Assembly: GCF_002266465.3 (NCBI RefSeq) | Contig: NZ_CP029427.2 | Coordinates: 2,296,501-2,360,500, forward strand | DNA length: 64,000 nucleotides | Reading direction: 5' to 3' | From: Bradyrhizobium symbiodeficiens | GTDB lineage: Bacteria; Pseudomonadota; Alphaproteobacteria; Rhizobiales; Xanthobacteraceae | In this document: positions 1 to 9,753 of the stretch, one piece after another | How the letters are laid out: each line of letters starts with the position of its first letter | Numbering within the stretch: position 1 is the stretch's first letter | Made by a program: the position numbers and the translations under genes | The notes under the pieces: generated by a model | What the model was told of the DNA's origin: nothing | The model's input: only the letters and a program-made list of their open reading frames with translations | The model's database searches: none

Positions 1-177
1 GCGCACGGCATTTCCCGCGATCAGGTGATCCGCGACGTGCTGCTCGCGCAGCAGCCGAACAAGCGCTTTGCCACGGTCGAGGAGCTGGGCGCGCTGACGG
101 TGTTCCTGTCGACGGATGCTGCCGCTTCGATCACCGGGGTTGCGCTGCCGGTCGACGGCGGCTGGACCGCGCATTAA
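1..177 (+). CDS. 3-hydroxybutyrate dehydrogenase-type SDR, C-terminal fragment
   Basis: Only the last 58 codons lie in the window; the reading frame is open from base 1 and ends in TAA at 175-177. The visible part has the typical C-terminal end of classical short-chain dehydrogenases: a segment ending NKRFATVEELGALTVFLSTD, then SITGVALPVDGGW and the terminal WTAH. That ending is characteristic of NAD-dependent D-3-hydroxybutyrate dehydrogenases, which interconvert 3-hydroxybutyrate and acetoacetate in polyhydroxybutyrate turnover. The Rossmann fold and the catalytic Tyr/Lys lie outside the window, so the substrate is inferred from the tail alone. A patatin phospholipase follows 73 bp downstream on the same strand and may share the transcript. 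Confidence 0.75.
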   Translation, partial: AHGISRDQVIRDVLLAQQPNKRFATVEELGALTVFLSTDAAASITGVALPVDGGWTAH

Positions 178-250
178 CATGGGACGGCGCAACAACAAGT
201 CGTCGCCCACTGCGAACATCCGGGTATTGCAGGCTGATCAGGAGCAAACC

Positions 251-1399
251 ATGAGCGGTACGCAGGACAACACGCGAAGCAAGGCCTCGGACCTGCCGGG
301 TCAGGTCGTCCTCGTGCTCCAGGGGGGCGGCGCGCTCGGCTCGTACCAGGCCGGCGTTTACCAGGCGCTGCACGAAGCCGGCATCGAGCCGGACTGGATC
401 ATTGGCACCTCGATCGGCGCGATCAATGCAAGCCTCATTGCGGGCAACGCGCCGGAGAATCGCCTCGCGCGCTTGAGAGAGTTCTGGCAGCGGATGGAGC
501 AGAAGCCGGTCTGGGACTGGCGCGCCGCTTTTCCCGGCTTCAACGAGAAGCTGGCCTATTGGTCGGCCGTGACGCACGGCATTCCCGGTTTTTTCCGTCC
601 CAATCCGCTGGCGCACGCCGGGGATTCCTATCCGCTGGGCGCCGACCACGCCGGCTTCTATTCGACTGCTCCTCTGGAGAAGACGCTGAGCGAGCTGGTC
701 GATTTCGATCTGGCCAATCGCTGCGCGCCGCGGCTGACTGTCGGTGCGGCTCATGTCGGGACCAGCCAAATGCGCTATTTCGACAGCCGCGACGGCGTGC
801 TGACGGTGAAACATGTCATGGCCTCCGGCGCATTGCCGCCGGCTTTTCCGGCGGTGCGTATTGACGGCGAGCTCTATTGGGACGGCGGCATCCTCTCGAA
901 CACGCCGACAGAAGCGGTGTTCGACGACAATCCGCGCAGGGATTCGCTGATCTTCTCCGTCCACCTGTGGAATCCCGTCGGCGCCGAGCCGACCACGATG
1001 GCGGAGGTGCTCAACAGGCACAAGGACGTGATGTATTCCAGCCGGATCGCGAGCCAGATCGCGCGCCAGCAGCAGACCCATCGGTTGCGCCATGTCATCA
1101 ACCAGCTCGCTGCACGATTGCCCGAGAGCGAGCGCGGCGATGCCGCGGTGAGGGAGCTGACCAGCTATGGCTGTCCGACCCGCATGCACGTGGTGCGGCT
1201 GCTGGCGCCGCAGCTCGATCGCGAGACTCATACCAAGGATATCGACTTCAGCCCGTCGGGGATCACGCGGCGCTGGCACGCCGGTTATGCTCACACGAAG
1301 TCCGTGATCGCGCGAAAGCCCTGGATCGGCGATTTCGACCCGCTATCGGGTGTCGTGCTGCACGAGCACATGGACGAAATGCCGGAGGCTGCGGAATGA
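251..1399 (+). CDS. Patatin-like phospholipase family protein (DUF3734 type)
   Basis: A 382-residue cytoplasmic acyl hydrolase with a patatin fold. The oxyanion-hole motif GGGALG is at about residues 25-30, the nucleophile elbow GTSIG puts the catalytic serine at 54, and the second dyad member is Asp211 in the WDGGILSNTP segment. The C-terminal third matches the DUF3734 extension often found with bacterial patatins in polyhydroxyalkanoate-producing alphaproteobacteria. I chose the ATG at 251 because AGGAG sits six bases upstream; the frame stays open further upstream (ATG at 179), but that extension has no such site and overlaps nothing recognisable. It lies just after a hydroxybutyrate dehydrogenase, which suggests a lipid or PHB-related role. 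The substrate (phospholipid, triglyceride or other ester) cannot be read from the sequence. Confidence 0.88.
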   Translation: MSGTQDNTRSKASDLPGQVVLVLQGGGALGSYQAGVYQALHEAGIEPDWIIGTSIGAINASLIAGNAPENRLARLREFWQRMEQKPVWDWRAAFPGFNEKLAYWSAVTHGIPGFFRPNPLAHAGDSYPLGADHAGFYSTAPLEKTLSELVDFDLANRCAPRLTVGAAHVGTSQMRYFDSRDGVLTVKHVMASGALPPAFPAVRIDGELYWDGGILSNTPTEAVFDDNPRRDSLIFSVHLWNPVGAEPTTMAEVLNRHKDVMYSSRIASQIARQQQTHRLRHVINQLAARLPESERGDAAVRELTSYGCPTRMHVVRLLAPQLDRETHTKDIDFSPSGITRRWHAGYAHTKSVIARKPWIGDFDPLSGVVLHEHMDEMPEAAE

Positions 1400-1419
1400 G
1401 GTTGCCCTGCCGTCGCGGC

Positions 1420-2835
1420 TCACACCGCTGCAAGCTTGCGGTACAGCGCGTTGTAGCTGCCCGCTGAGATGTTCCAGGAAAACGAGCGTCCCATGGCGCT
1501 GCGGCGCATGGTGTCGAGCTGATCGTGGGCCATGAAAGCCGAGAAAGCCCGGCGGACGCCGCCGAGGAATGACTCGCGCGAGGGCCTCGAGAACAGGAAG
1601 CCGGTCTCGCCGTCGGTGATGGTTTCGGCAAGGCCGCCGGTCTGGTGGCCGATCGGCAGCGAGCCGAAACGCTGGGCATACATCTGGCTCAGGCCGCACG
1701 GCTCGAAGCGCGAGGGCATCAGGGTGAAGTCGCTGCCGGCGAAGATGCGGCGCGCCTGGGCGTCGTTGAAGCCGATCACCACGCCGATGGCGTCGGGGCG
1801 GCGGCGATGCGCGTCGATCAAGGCCTGCTCCAGCGCCGGCTCGCCGGAGCCGGTGACCACGATCTGCCCGCCGGCATCGACGATCTCGTCGGCCGCCGAC
1901 AGCACGAGGTCGATGCCCTTCTGGTGCACGAGGCGCGCGACGATGCCGAACATCGGGCCTCGCGACACCGCCAAGCCGAACTGCTTACGCACGTAATCCG
2001 CATTGGCCCTCTTGCCGACCCAATCGCCGGCGCCGAACTGCTGGGCAAGCTGGGCGCAGGAGCGGGGATCCCAGCTCTCGTCGATGCCGTTGAGGATGCC
2101 GGTGAGCTCCGACGCGTCCGAGCGCAGGCGGAGCAGGCCCTCCAGGCCGCAGCCGAATTCGGCCGTGGTGATCTCGCGCGCATAGGTGCCGCTGACGGTG
2201 GTGAGGTGCGAGGCGTAGACGAGGCCGGCCTTGAGGAAGGAGAGCTTGTCGTAGAACTCGACGCCGTCGATGTGAAATGAGCTCTCGGGTATGCCAATTC
2301 GCCGCAGCGAGTCCTTCGGGAAGAGGCCCTGATAGGCGAGGTTATGGATGGTCAGGATCGACGGGACTTTAGCGCCGCGCCAGGCGAGGTAGGCCGGCAC
2401 GAGCGAAGCCTGCCAGTCGTTGGCATGAACCAGGTCCGCTGCCCAATTCTTGTCCAGCTTGCCCATGGCGAGCTCAGCGGCCGCCGAGGCAAAGCGCGCG
2501 AAGCGGATGTCATTGTCAGGCCAGTCGCGCCCGGCCTCGTCGCCATAGGGATTGCCGGGCCGGTCGTAGAGTTGTGAGCACAACAGCACGTAGACCGGTA
2601 GGCCGTCCTTGGTCGCGGCCCGTCCGAGCGAGCAGGCCGGCATCTCCGCGAAGGCCGGGCAGCGGCCGACGATCTGAATATGCGTGAGTTGCTCGATGAT
2701 GTCGCGATAGCCGGGCAGCATGATCCGGATATCGGCAAAGGGACGTAGGGCGCGGGGCAGGGCCGCGGAAACCGCGCCGAGTCCGCCGACGCGGACGAAG
2801 TCGTCCATCTCAGTGGTAACGAACAAGACCCTCAA
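1420..2835 (-). CDS. Glycogen/starch synthase-like glycosyltransferase (GT5)
   Basis: A GT-B glycosyltransferase of about 471 residues, resembling bacterial ADP-glucose glycogen synthase GlgA in length and order of blocks: N-terminal GT5 domain (VLFVTTE start, HANDWQASLVPAYL, TIHNLAYQGLFP, LTTVSGTYAREI, ILNGID), then the C-terminal nucleotide-binding half (GIVARLVHQKGIDL, SRFEPCGLSQMYAQRFGSLPI, GGLAETI). The canonical N-terminal KTGGL that contacts ADP-glucose is RVGGL here. The open frame begins with GTG at 2913, but family proteins start only a few residues before VLFV, and TTG at 2835 is preceded by AGAGGG, so I prefer the shorter form. No other glg genes are adjacent. It converges on the patatin gene with 20 bp between stops. 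It could be a GlgA paralogue or a different GT5 transferase. Confidence 0.78.
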   Translation of the reverse strand: MRVLFVTTEMDDFVRVGGLGAVSAALPRALRPFADIRIMLPGYRDIIEQLTHIQIVGRCPAFAEMPACSLGRAATKDGLPVYVLLCSQLYDRPGNPYGDEAGRDWPDNDIRFARFASAAAELAMGKLDKNWAADLVHANDWQASLVPAYLAWRGAKVPSILTIHNLAYQGLFPKDSLRRIGIPESSFHIDGVEFYDKLSFLKAGLVYASHLTTVSGTYAREITTAEFGCGLEGLLRLRSDASELTGILNGIDESWDPRSCAQLAQQFGAGDWVGKRANADYVRKQFGLAVSRGPMFGIVARLVHQKGIDLVLSAADEIVDAGGQIVVTGSGEPALEQALIDAHRRRPDAIGVVIGFNDAQARRIFAGSDFTLMPSRFEPCGLSQMYAQRFGSLPIGHQTGGLAETITDGETGFLFSRPSRESFLGGVRRAFSAFMAHDQLDTMRRSAMGRSFSWNISAGSYNALYRKLAAV

Positions 2836-3030
2836 GAACAGCTGCCCTCTGTCGATCCCGTTTGTGGCTATGCAAGAACGGGTCCAGTTGTCCTGGAATT
2901 TCTTAAAGCTCACCCACGCGGTGCGTCGGTTCGGTAAACACTTTCCTACTCGGCCGCCGCCCTTTAGGGTCGCCGCATCAACGACAGAGAACTTCGAGAG
3001 TTCCTAAGAGCCCCAAGGACCTGAGCAGGC

Positions 3031-4227
3031 ATGCAGCTAGCAGATAAGCATGAGGGGACGACGACAAAAGCCTTCGCTGGGCTGCGGGTCCTGGATTTTT
3101 CGACAACCATCGCCGGTCCTCACTGCGCGCGGATGCTTGCCGACATGGGCGCCGAGGTCATCAAGATCGAGAGCGACGGCGGCGAGACGATGCGGACCCG
3201 GCCACCGTTGCGCAAGGGGTGCAGCACCGCGTTTGGGCAGCTCAATGTCGGCAAGAAGAGCGTGGTGCTCGACCTCAAGTCCGAAGACGGCAAGGAGGCG
3301 GTGCGTCGGCTGGCCGCGACCGCCGACATCCTGGTGGAGAATTTCCGCCCCGGCGTGATGCGCCGGTTGCGCCTCGACTACGACAGCATGCGTCAGCTCA
3401 ACCCGAGACTGATCTATTGCTCGATCTCGGGTTACGGCCAGACCGGCCCCTCGGCCGAGCTGCCGGCCTATGCCCCGGTGATCCATGCCGCCTCCGGCTA
3501 CGACATGGCGCATCTGGCCTACCAGCCTGGCCGTAGCCGCCCCGATTATTGCGGCATCTATCACGCCGACGTCCTCACCGGCACCTATGGCTTCGGCGCG
3601 ATCGCGTCCGCGCTCTATCAGCGCAGCGTGACCGGTCTTGGCCAGCACATCGACGTCTCCATGCTGGAATCGATGCTGTCACTGACGCTGACCGAATTGC
3701 AGGGCGCGCAATTCGCCGTGAAGCCGCCGCCGCGCCCGATGTTCGGGCCGACCGAGACGGCAAGCGGCTACGTCATGATCACGGTCGCCAGCGAGAAGAC
3801 GTTCCAGGCCCTGATGCAGGTGATCGGCCGCCCCGAATGGATCTCCGATCCGCGCTTTGCCGCCTATGCCGCGCGCCGCGACAATTGGGCGGAGGTCATG
3901 GACGGCGTCGAAACCTGGTCGCGGCAGCTCACGACCGATGCCTGTCTTGTCGCGCTCGGCGCGGCCGGCGTGCCAGCCTCTGCCTATCGCACAGTGTCCG
4001 AGGCGCTGGCCGATCCGCAGCTCGCGCATCGGCAGGCGCTCTCATCCGTGCAGGACGAGGGCGGCTCCTTTCAGGTGCTCAACCTGCCGTTCCGGATGTC
4101 GGGCGCCGATATCACGCCGGCCAAGACGATGGCCGTGCTCGGCGAGCATACGGACGCGCTGCGCGACGAGATCGGCCTCGCCGAGGATGCGTCAATTCCG
4201 ACAGGCAAAACTGCCGCGACAGGCTGA
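3031..4227 (+). CDS. CaiB/BaiF (class III) CoA transferase
   Basis: A 398-residue family III CoA transferase, which moves CoA between a carboxylic acid and an acyl-CoA in the cytoplasm. The N-terminal GLRVLDFSTTIAGPHCARMLADMGAEVIKIE is cut here to its key parts: the LDFS start, the AGP segment and the GAEVIKIE strand. ENFRPGVM and YCSISGYGQTGP follow, and the catalytic aspartate is Asp180 in YHADVLTGTYGF. Length is normal for the family (about 400). It lies 131 bp upstream of a dipeptide-type ABC importer on the same strand, so it may activate the acid that the importer brings in; that link is inference. The acyl group cannot be deduced. Confidence 0.88.
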   Translation: MQLADKHEGTTTKAFAGLRVLDFSTTIAGPHCARMLADMGAEVIKIESDGGETMRTRPPLRKGCSTAFGQLNVGKKSVVLDLKSEDGKEAVRRLAATADILVENFRPGVMRRLRLDYDSMRQLNPRLIYCSISGYGQTGPSAELPAYAPVIHAASGYDMAHLAYQPGRSRPDYCGIYHADVLTGTYGFGAIASALYQRSVTGLGQHIDVSMLESMLSLTLTELQGAQFAVKPPPRPMFGPTETASGYVMITVASEKTFQALMQVIGRPEWISDPRFAAYAARRDNWAEVMDGVETWSRQLTTDACLVALGAAGVPASAYRTVSEALADPQLAHRQALSSVQDEGGSFQVLNLPFRMSGADITPAKTMAVLGEHTDALRDEIGLAEDASIPTGKTAATG

Positions 4228-4358
4228 ACACCATTGTGCCGCACGTGCGGCGTGTGATCTGTCGCGCGTTCCTCTTGCCGTGGCGCGCTTTTGTCGCCAA
4301 TCTCGCTCCCAGTCATTCAGCGATCCGAAACATCGGACGAGGGATCCCGGGAGGAACC

Positions 4359-5903
4359 ATGACGAAGACAGCTGCTGCGGCGCGTAAACACGCGCCGATT
4401 TTCCTTGTTGCGGCATTTGCCCTTCTTCCGCTGGCCGGGCCCGCACAGGCGCAGAAGTCTGGCGGCAGCATCACCGTCGGTCAGGAGCTGGACATTCCGG
4501 GCTTCGATCCGCTCAAGGTCGGGGTCTACGACACATCGACCTTCACCGCGGCCGCCGCCATCTTCGACACGCTGACCACGCTCGACGACAAGGGCGAAGC
4601 CGCGCCCAAGCTGGCGGTGTCCTGGTCTCACTCCGACGACTACATGACTTGGACTTTCAAGCTGCGCGAGGGCGTGAAATTCCACGACGGCACGCCGTTC
4701 AATGCGCAGGCCTTCAAGGAGAATTTCGACCGCCAGAAGGATCCGGCCAACAAGTGTCGCTGCGCCTTCTACATCACCAACGTCAAGGAAGTGCTCGCGC
4801 CGGACGACACCACGATCGTGTACAAGCTCACCGATCCCTCGGTGAACCTGCCCGCGGTGATCACCATCCAGAGCCAGAACAACGCGATACACTCGCCGAC
4901 GGCCTGGAAGACCAGGGGCGACGACTACAACCGCAACCCCGTCGGCACCGGGCCCTACATCCTGAAATCCTGGACCGCCGGCGACCGCATGGTTCTGGAG
5001 AAGAATCCCAATTACTGGGACAAGGGCAAGCCTTATCTCGACCGCATCATCCTGAAGCCGCTGCCCGACGCCCAGTCGCGCTTCGCCTCGCTGCAGTCGG
5101 GCGAGGCCGACATCATCTGGGATGACGAGGCCGACGCCGACAACATCCTGAAGGCGCAGAAGGACCCCAAGCTCACCGTTCACACCTATAAGGGGTCGGG
5201 CGCTGCGGTCTACGCCTTCAACACCAAGGTCGCACCGTTCGACGACGTCCGCGTGCGACAGGCGCTGGTGATGGCGATCGATCGGCCGAAAATGTCACAG
5301 GCGATCAGCAACGGCCTGAGCCGGCCCGCCAGCAATCCCTATGGCGACGGCTCCTGGGTCAAATGCAAGGACGACGGCGCGCTGCCGTTCGACGTCGAGA
5401 AGGCGAAGGCGCTGATCAAGGACTACGGCAAGCCGGTCGAATTCAAGATGCTGGTGACCGCGACGCCGCGCGGCCGCGTGGTCGGCCAGGTGCTCCAGCA
5501 ATTCTGGAAGCGTGTCGGGGCCAACATGGAGATCGAGCAGGTCGACCAGGCCACCATTCCGTCGCGCGCCTTCACCCGCCAGTTCCAGATGACGCCGTGG
5601 CGCATCGTCGATCTCGCCGATCCCGACCCGCAGATGTACGCGAATTTCCGCACCGGCAGCCCGCTGGCGCTCGCCGGCTTCTCGAATCCCGAGCTCGACA
5701 AGCTGCTGGACCACGCGCGCGTCACGGCCGATCTCAGCCAGCGCATCGAGGATTACTGCGCCATAAGCCGCCTGATCAACAAGGAAGCCATCTGGTTCTG
5801 GACCTTTCAGAACACCTATTACGCGCTGTCGAGCGCCAGGCTGAAGGGCTTTCCGAAGATCTACAACGGCGTGATCGACGTCTCGAGGACCTGGCTGGAA
5901 TGA
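4359..5903 (+). CDS. ABC transporter substrate-binding protein, DppA/OppA family (SBP_bac_5)
   Basis: A 514-residue periplasmic binding protein. Residues 1-31 form a Sec signal peptide (Lys/Arg-rich start, hydrophobic core FLVAAFALLPLAG, cleavage after AQA). The mature part has the family 5 signatures: an early FDPL segment, the WTFKLREGVKFHDGTPFNA block, the GTGPY(I/F)L motif, and a C-terminal RTWLE-type end. The start ATG is at 4359, preceded by GGGAGGA at 4349-4355; the frame is open much further upstream but that part shadows the CoA transferase gene. It is the first gene of a five-gene importer operon (binding protein, two permeases, two ATPases). Such systems take up di/oligopeptides, glutathione or opine-like molecules; the ligand is unknown. 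Confidence 0.93.
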   Translation: MTKTAAAARKHAPIFLVAAFALLPLAGPAQAQKSGGSITVGQELDIPGFDPLKVGVYDTSTFTAAAAIFDTLTTLDDKGEAAPKLAVSWSHSDDYMTWTFKLREGVKFHDGTPFNAQAFKENFDRQKDPANKCRCAFYITNVKEVLAPDDTTIVYKLTDPSVNLPAVITIQSQNNAIHSPTAWKTRGDDYNRNPVGTGPYILKSWTAGDRMVLEKNPNYWDKGKPYLDRIILKPLPDAQSRFASLQSGEADIIWDDEADADNILKAQKDPKLTVHTYKGSGAAVYAFNTKVAPFDDVRVRQALVMAIDRPKMSQAISNGLSRPASNPYGDGSWVKCKDDGALPFDVEKAKALIKDYGKPVEFKMLVTATPRGRVVGQVLQQFWKRVGANMEIEQVDQATIPSRAFTRQFQMTPWRIVDLADPDPQMYANFRTGSPLALAGFSNPELDKLLDHARVTADLSQRIEDYCAISRLINKEAIWFWTFQNTYYALSSARLKGFPKIYNGVIDVSRTWLE

Positions 5904-5910
5904 CGCCGCG

Positions 5911-6861
5911 ATGCTGAACTTCGTCGTTCGGCGGCTGCTTGCCATCCTCCCGGTTCTGCTTGCCGTCTCGCTGCTGACATTCCTGATCGCCTCGCTGCTG
6001 CCGGGCGATCTCGCCCTCGTGATCCTCGGCGATCAGGCGACGCCGGAGAATGTCGCGGCGCTGCGCCGTGACATGGGGCTCGATCAGCCGCTGTGGTGGC
6101 GTTATCTGAGCTGGCTCGGCCACGTCCTGCAAGGCGATCTTGGCCGCTCGTTTCGCACCGGGCAGACGGTGTTGCAGGCGGTCGCCGAGCGCATTCCGGT
6201 CTCGCTCGAATTGATGCTGATGGCCGAGTTCATCGGGCTGATGATCGGCGTCCCGGTTGCGATCGCCTGCGCGGCGCGTGCCGGCGGTGCGTTCGACCGC
6301 GTCATGACCGGCAGTGCTTTTGCCATGCTGTCGATGCCGTCCTTTCTGGTGGCGATCCTCTTGATCTACCTGTTTGCGGTCGAACTGCACTGGCTGCCGG
6401 CGACCGGCTATGTGCCGTTCACCGAGGAGCCGCTCAACAATCTGCGCTTCTTCGTGCTGCCGGCGCTGACGCTGGCGCTGGCGGAATGGCCCGGGATCAT
6501 GCGGGTGCTGCGCTCCGACATGATCGCGACCTTGCAGGAGGACTATATCGCGCTCGCCAAGGCCAAGGGTCTCAAGCCCGCGCGCATCCTGTTCGTGCAT
6601 GCGCTCAAGCCGTCGTCGCTGACGCTGGTGACGGTCACAGGCATCAATATCGGCCGTCTGCTCGGCGGCACGCTGATCGTGGAGTCGATCTTCGCGCTGC
6701 CCGGCATCGGCCGGCTCCTGGTCGGGGCGATCTACACCCGCGACCTCGTCATCCTCCAGGGCGTTGTGCTGCTGGTTGCCTGCGGCTTCGTCATCGTGAA
6801 TTTCATCGTCGACATGCTCTACGCCGTGCTCGACCCCAGGATCCGCCATGGCCACGCTTGA
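5911..6861 (+). CDS. ABC transporter permease, DppB type
   Basis: A 316-residue inner-membrane permease with six predicted hydrophobic segments, the first near residues 9-30 after a short MLNFVVRRLLA start typical of DppB/OppB proteins. The cytoplasmic EAA loop, which docks on the ATPase, reads as DYIALAKAKGLKPARIL near residue 210. It ends with the usual NFIVDMLYAVLDPRIR tail. It begins seven bases after the stop of the binding protein and overlaps the next permease by 14 bases, so translation is probably coupled. Confidence 0.93.
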   Translation: MLNFVVRRLLAILPVLLAVSLLTFLIASLLPGDLALVILGDQATPENVAALRRDMGLDQPLWWRYLSWLGHVLQGDLGRSFRTGQTVLQAVAERIPVSLELMLMAEFIGLMIGVPVAIACAARAGGAFDRVMTGSAFAMLSMPSFLVAILLIYLFAVELHWLPATGYVPFTEEPLNNLRFFVLPALTLALAEWPGIMRVLRSDMIATLQEDYIALAKAKGLKPARILFVHALKPSSLTLVTVTGINIGRLLGGTLIVESIFALPGIGRLLVGAIYTRDLVILQGVVLLVACGFVIVNFIVDMLYAVLDPRIRHGHA

Positions 6862-7716
6862 GCTCTCGATGCAGGAGGAGGCGGCGCCTGTGCCCGCCGG
6901 CCGCAAGCGTAGGCTCGGCCTGCTGTTCTGGCTCGCCAGCGCCTGGGTCGCGATCATCCTTTTGCTCGCGATGCTCGCGCCAGTGCTGCCGCTGCAGAAC
7001 CCTGTAGACATGGACATGCTGGAGCGCCGCGCGGCGTTCTCCACCGAGCATTGGCTCGGCACCGACGGGCTCGGCCGCGACGAGTTCGCCCGGCTGATAT
7101 TTGGTGCGCGGGTGTCGCTGACGGTCGGGCTGATCGCGCCGATGATCGGCCTCACGCTCGGCGGCGCGCTCGGCCTGCTCGCCGGCTATTTCCGCGGCCG
7201 GTTCGAGACGCTGGTGGTCGGCAGCATGGACGTGCTGCTCGCCTTTCCGCCGCTGATCTTCGCGCTCGCCGTCGTTGCCTATCTCGGCCAGTCCATTGCC
7301 AACCTCACCTTGATCCTCGGCGTGCTCGGCATTCCCGCCTTCATGCGGGTGGCGCGGGCGGCGACGCTGACGTTGGCGCGGCGGGAATTCGTGATCGCAG
7401 CCGAGGCGCTCGGTGCCAGCCATGCGCGCATCCTGTTGCGCGAGCTGTTGCCGAACGTGATCCTGCCGCTGCTGGCCTTCTTCCTGCTCGGAGTTGCCGT
7501 CACCATCGTGGTCGAGGGCGCGCTGTCCTTCCTCGGTCTCGGCGTGCCGCCGCCGATGGCGAGCTGGGGCAGCATGATCGGGGAGGGGCGCGAGAGCCTC
7601 GACATCGCGCCGCGGCTGGCCTTTCTGCCCGCGGCGGCGCTGTTCCTGACCGTGCTGGCCTTCAATCTGGTCGGCGATACCCTGCGGGCACTGACCGACC
7701 CGCGTCAGGGGGCGCT

Positions 7717-7720
<4 letters not shown>
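6848..7720 (+). CDS. ABC transporter permease, DppC type
   Basis: A 290-residue inner-membrane permease pairing with the upstream DppB-like subunit. It has the N-terminal cytoplasmic/TM1 region of OppC proteins, then the characteristic HWLGTDGLGRDEFARLIFGAR block in the first periplasmic part, and the EAA loop around FVIAAEALGASHARILLREL. The C-terminal region ends with the normal NLVGDTLRALTDPR motif. The gene starts inside the end of the upstream permease and its TGA overlaps the GTG start of the next gene (GTGA at 7717-7720). Confidence 0.93.
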
Positions 7721-8705
<985 letters not shown>

Positions 8706-8709
<4 letters not shown>

Positions 8710-9677
8710 TGCAGCTTGCCGTGCGCGCCGAGCCGCTCCTGAGCGTCGATAATCTCGTCGTCGAATATGGTCTCGGCAACAAGACGGTGCACGCGGTTTC
8801 CGGTGTCAGCCTTGCGGTCGCGCGCGGCGAGACGCTGGGTCTCGTCGGCGAATCCGGCTGCGGCAAGTCGACGCTGGGGCGCGCGGTGCTGCAACTCCGC
8901 CGCGCCAAATCCGGCCGCGTGCTGTTCGACGGCGAGGACCTCACCGCGATGGAGGGCGAGGCGCTACGCAGGATGCGCCGCCGCGTGCAGCTCATTTTCC
9001 AGGATCCGATTGCCTCGCTCAATCCGCGCCGCCGTATCGGCGACATCGTGGCCGAGCCGCTGATCATTGCCGGCGTCAAGGATGCCGCCGAGCGCAAGCG
9101 CAGGGTTCACGAGGTGCTCTCTGCGGTCGGGCTCGATCCTGATCTCGTGGCGGGCCGCCTGCCGCACGAATTCTCGGGCGGGCAGTGCCAGCGCATCTGC
9201 ATCGCGCGGTCGCTGGTGCTCAACCCCGAGTTCATCGTCTGCGACGAGCCGGTCTCGGCGCTGGACGTCTCCATCCGCGCGCAGATCCTCAATTTGCTGG
9301 AGGAGATGAAAGCGCGCTTCGGCCTGACGCTCCTGTTCATCGCGCATGATCTCGCGGTGGTCAAAGCGGTCAGCGACCGCGTCGCGGTGATGTATCTCGG
9401 CCGGCTCTGCGAGGTCGGCCCTTCGGAGCAATTGTTCGCAAATCCCGCACATCCCTATACCGGGCTCTTGTTGCAGGCGATCCCGGTGCCCGATCCGGAT
9501 GTGCGTCCCGCCGAGAGTGTGGCGGCCGGTGAGCCGCCATCCCCGATTGCGCCGCCGTCCGGCTGCCGCTTCCGCACCCGCTGTCCGCGCGCCGACCAGC
9601 GATGCAGCGCGGAGATACCGGAGTTGCGCGAAGTCGCACCCGGCCAGTTCGCGGCTTGCCATCATCCGCTGGCCTGA
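8706..9677 (+). CDS. ABC transporter ATP-binding protein, DppF/OppF type
   Basis: The second ATPase (323 residues) of the same importer. Walker A is GESGCGKS near residue 50, the signature is FSGGQCQRI near 155, and Walker B reads FIVCDEPVSALD. The C-terminal extension again has the Cys-rich GCRFRTRCPRADQRCS segment. It begins with ATGA overlapping the end of the OppD-like gene, the usual coupled arrangement that keeps the two ATPases in equal amounts. It is the last gene of the operon; a 76-bp gap with its own ribosome-binding site precedes the next gene. Confidence 0.93.
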
Positions 9678-9753
9678 ACTAAGACCGGTTTGTCTCGCCC
9701 TGCCGGCCATGGCATGGTGGCGCGGCGACAAGAAGCATGCCGGGAGGACGCCG

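Noticed and set aside
116..250. N-terminal extension of the patatin gene
   Set aside because: The frame is open but overlaps the SDR gene end and lacks a good SD; ATG 251 has AGGAG at six bases.
3549..4358. Long frame joining to the DppA-like gene
   Set aside because: Out-of-frame shadow of the CoA transferase; the signal peptide and SD fix the start at 4359.
5776..7155. Large minus-strand frame of 459 codons opposite the ABC permeases
   Set aside because: Arg/Gln/His-rich translation typical of the antisense frame of high-GC genes; permease signatures on plus strand are clear.
7051..7716. Upstream part of the OppD frame
   Set aside because: Shadow of the DppC-like gene; GTG 7717 gives the normal start and couples to the upstream stop.
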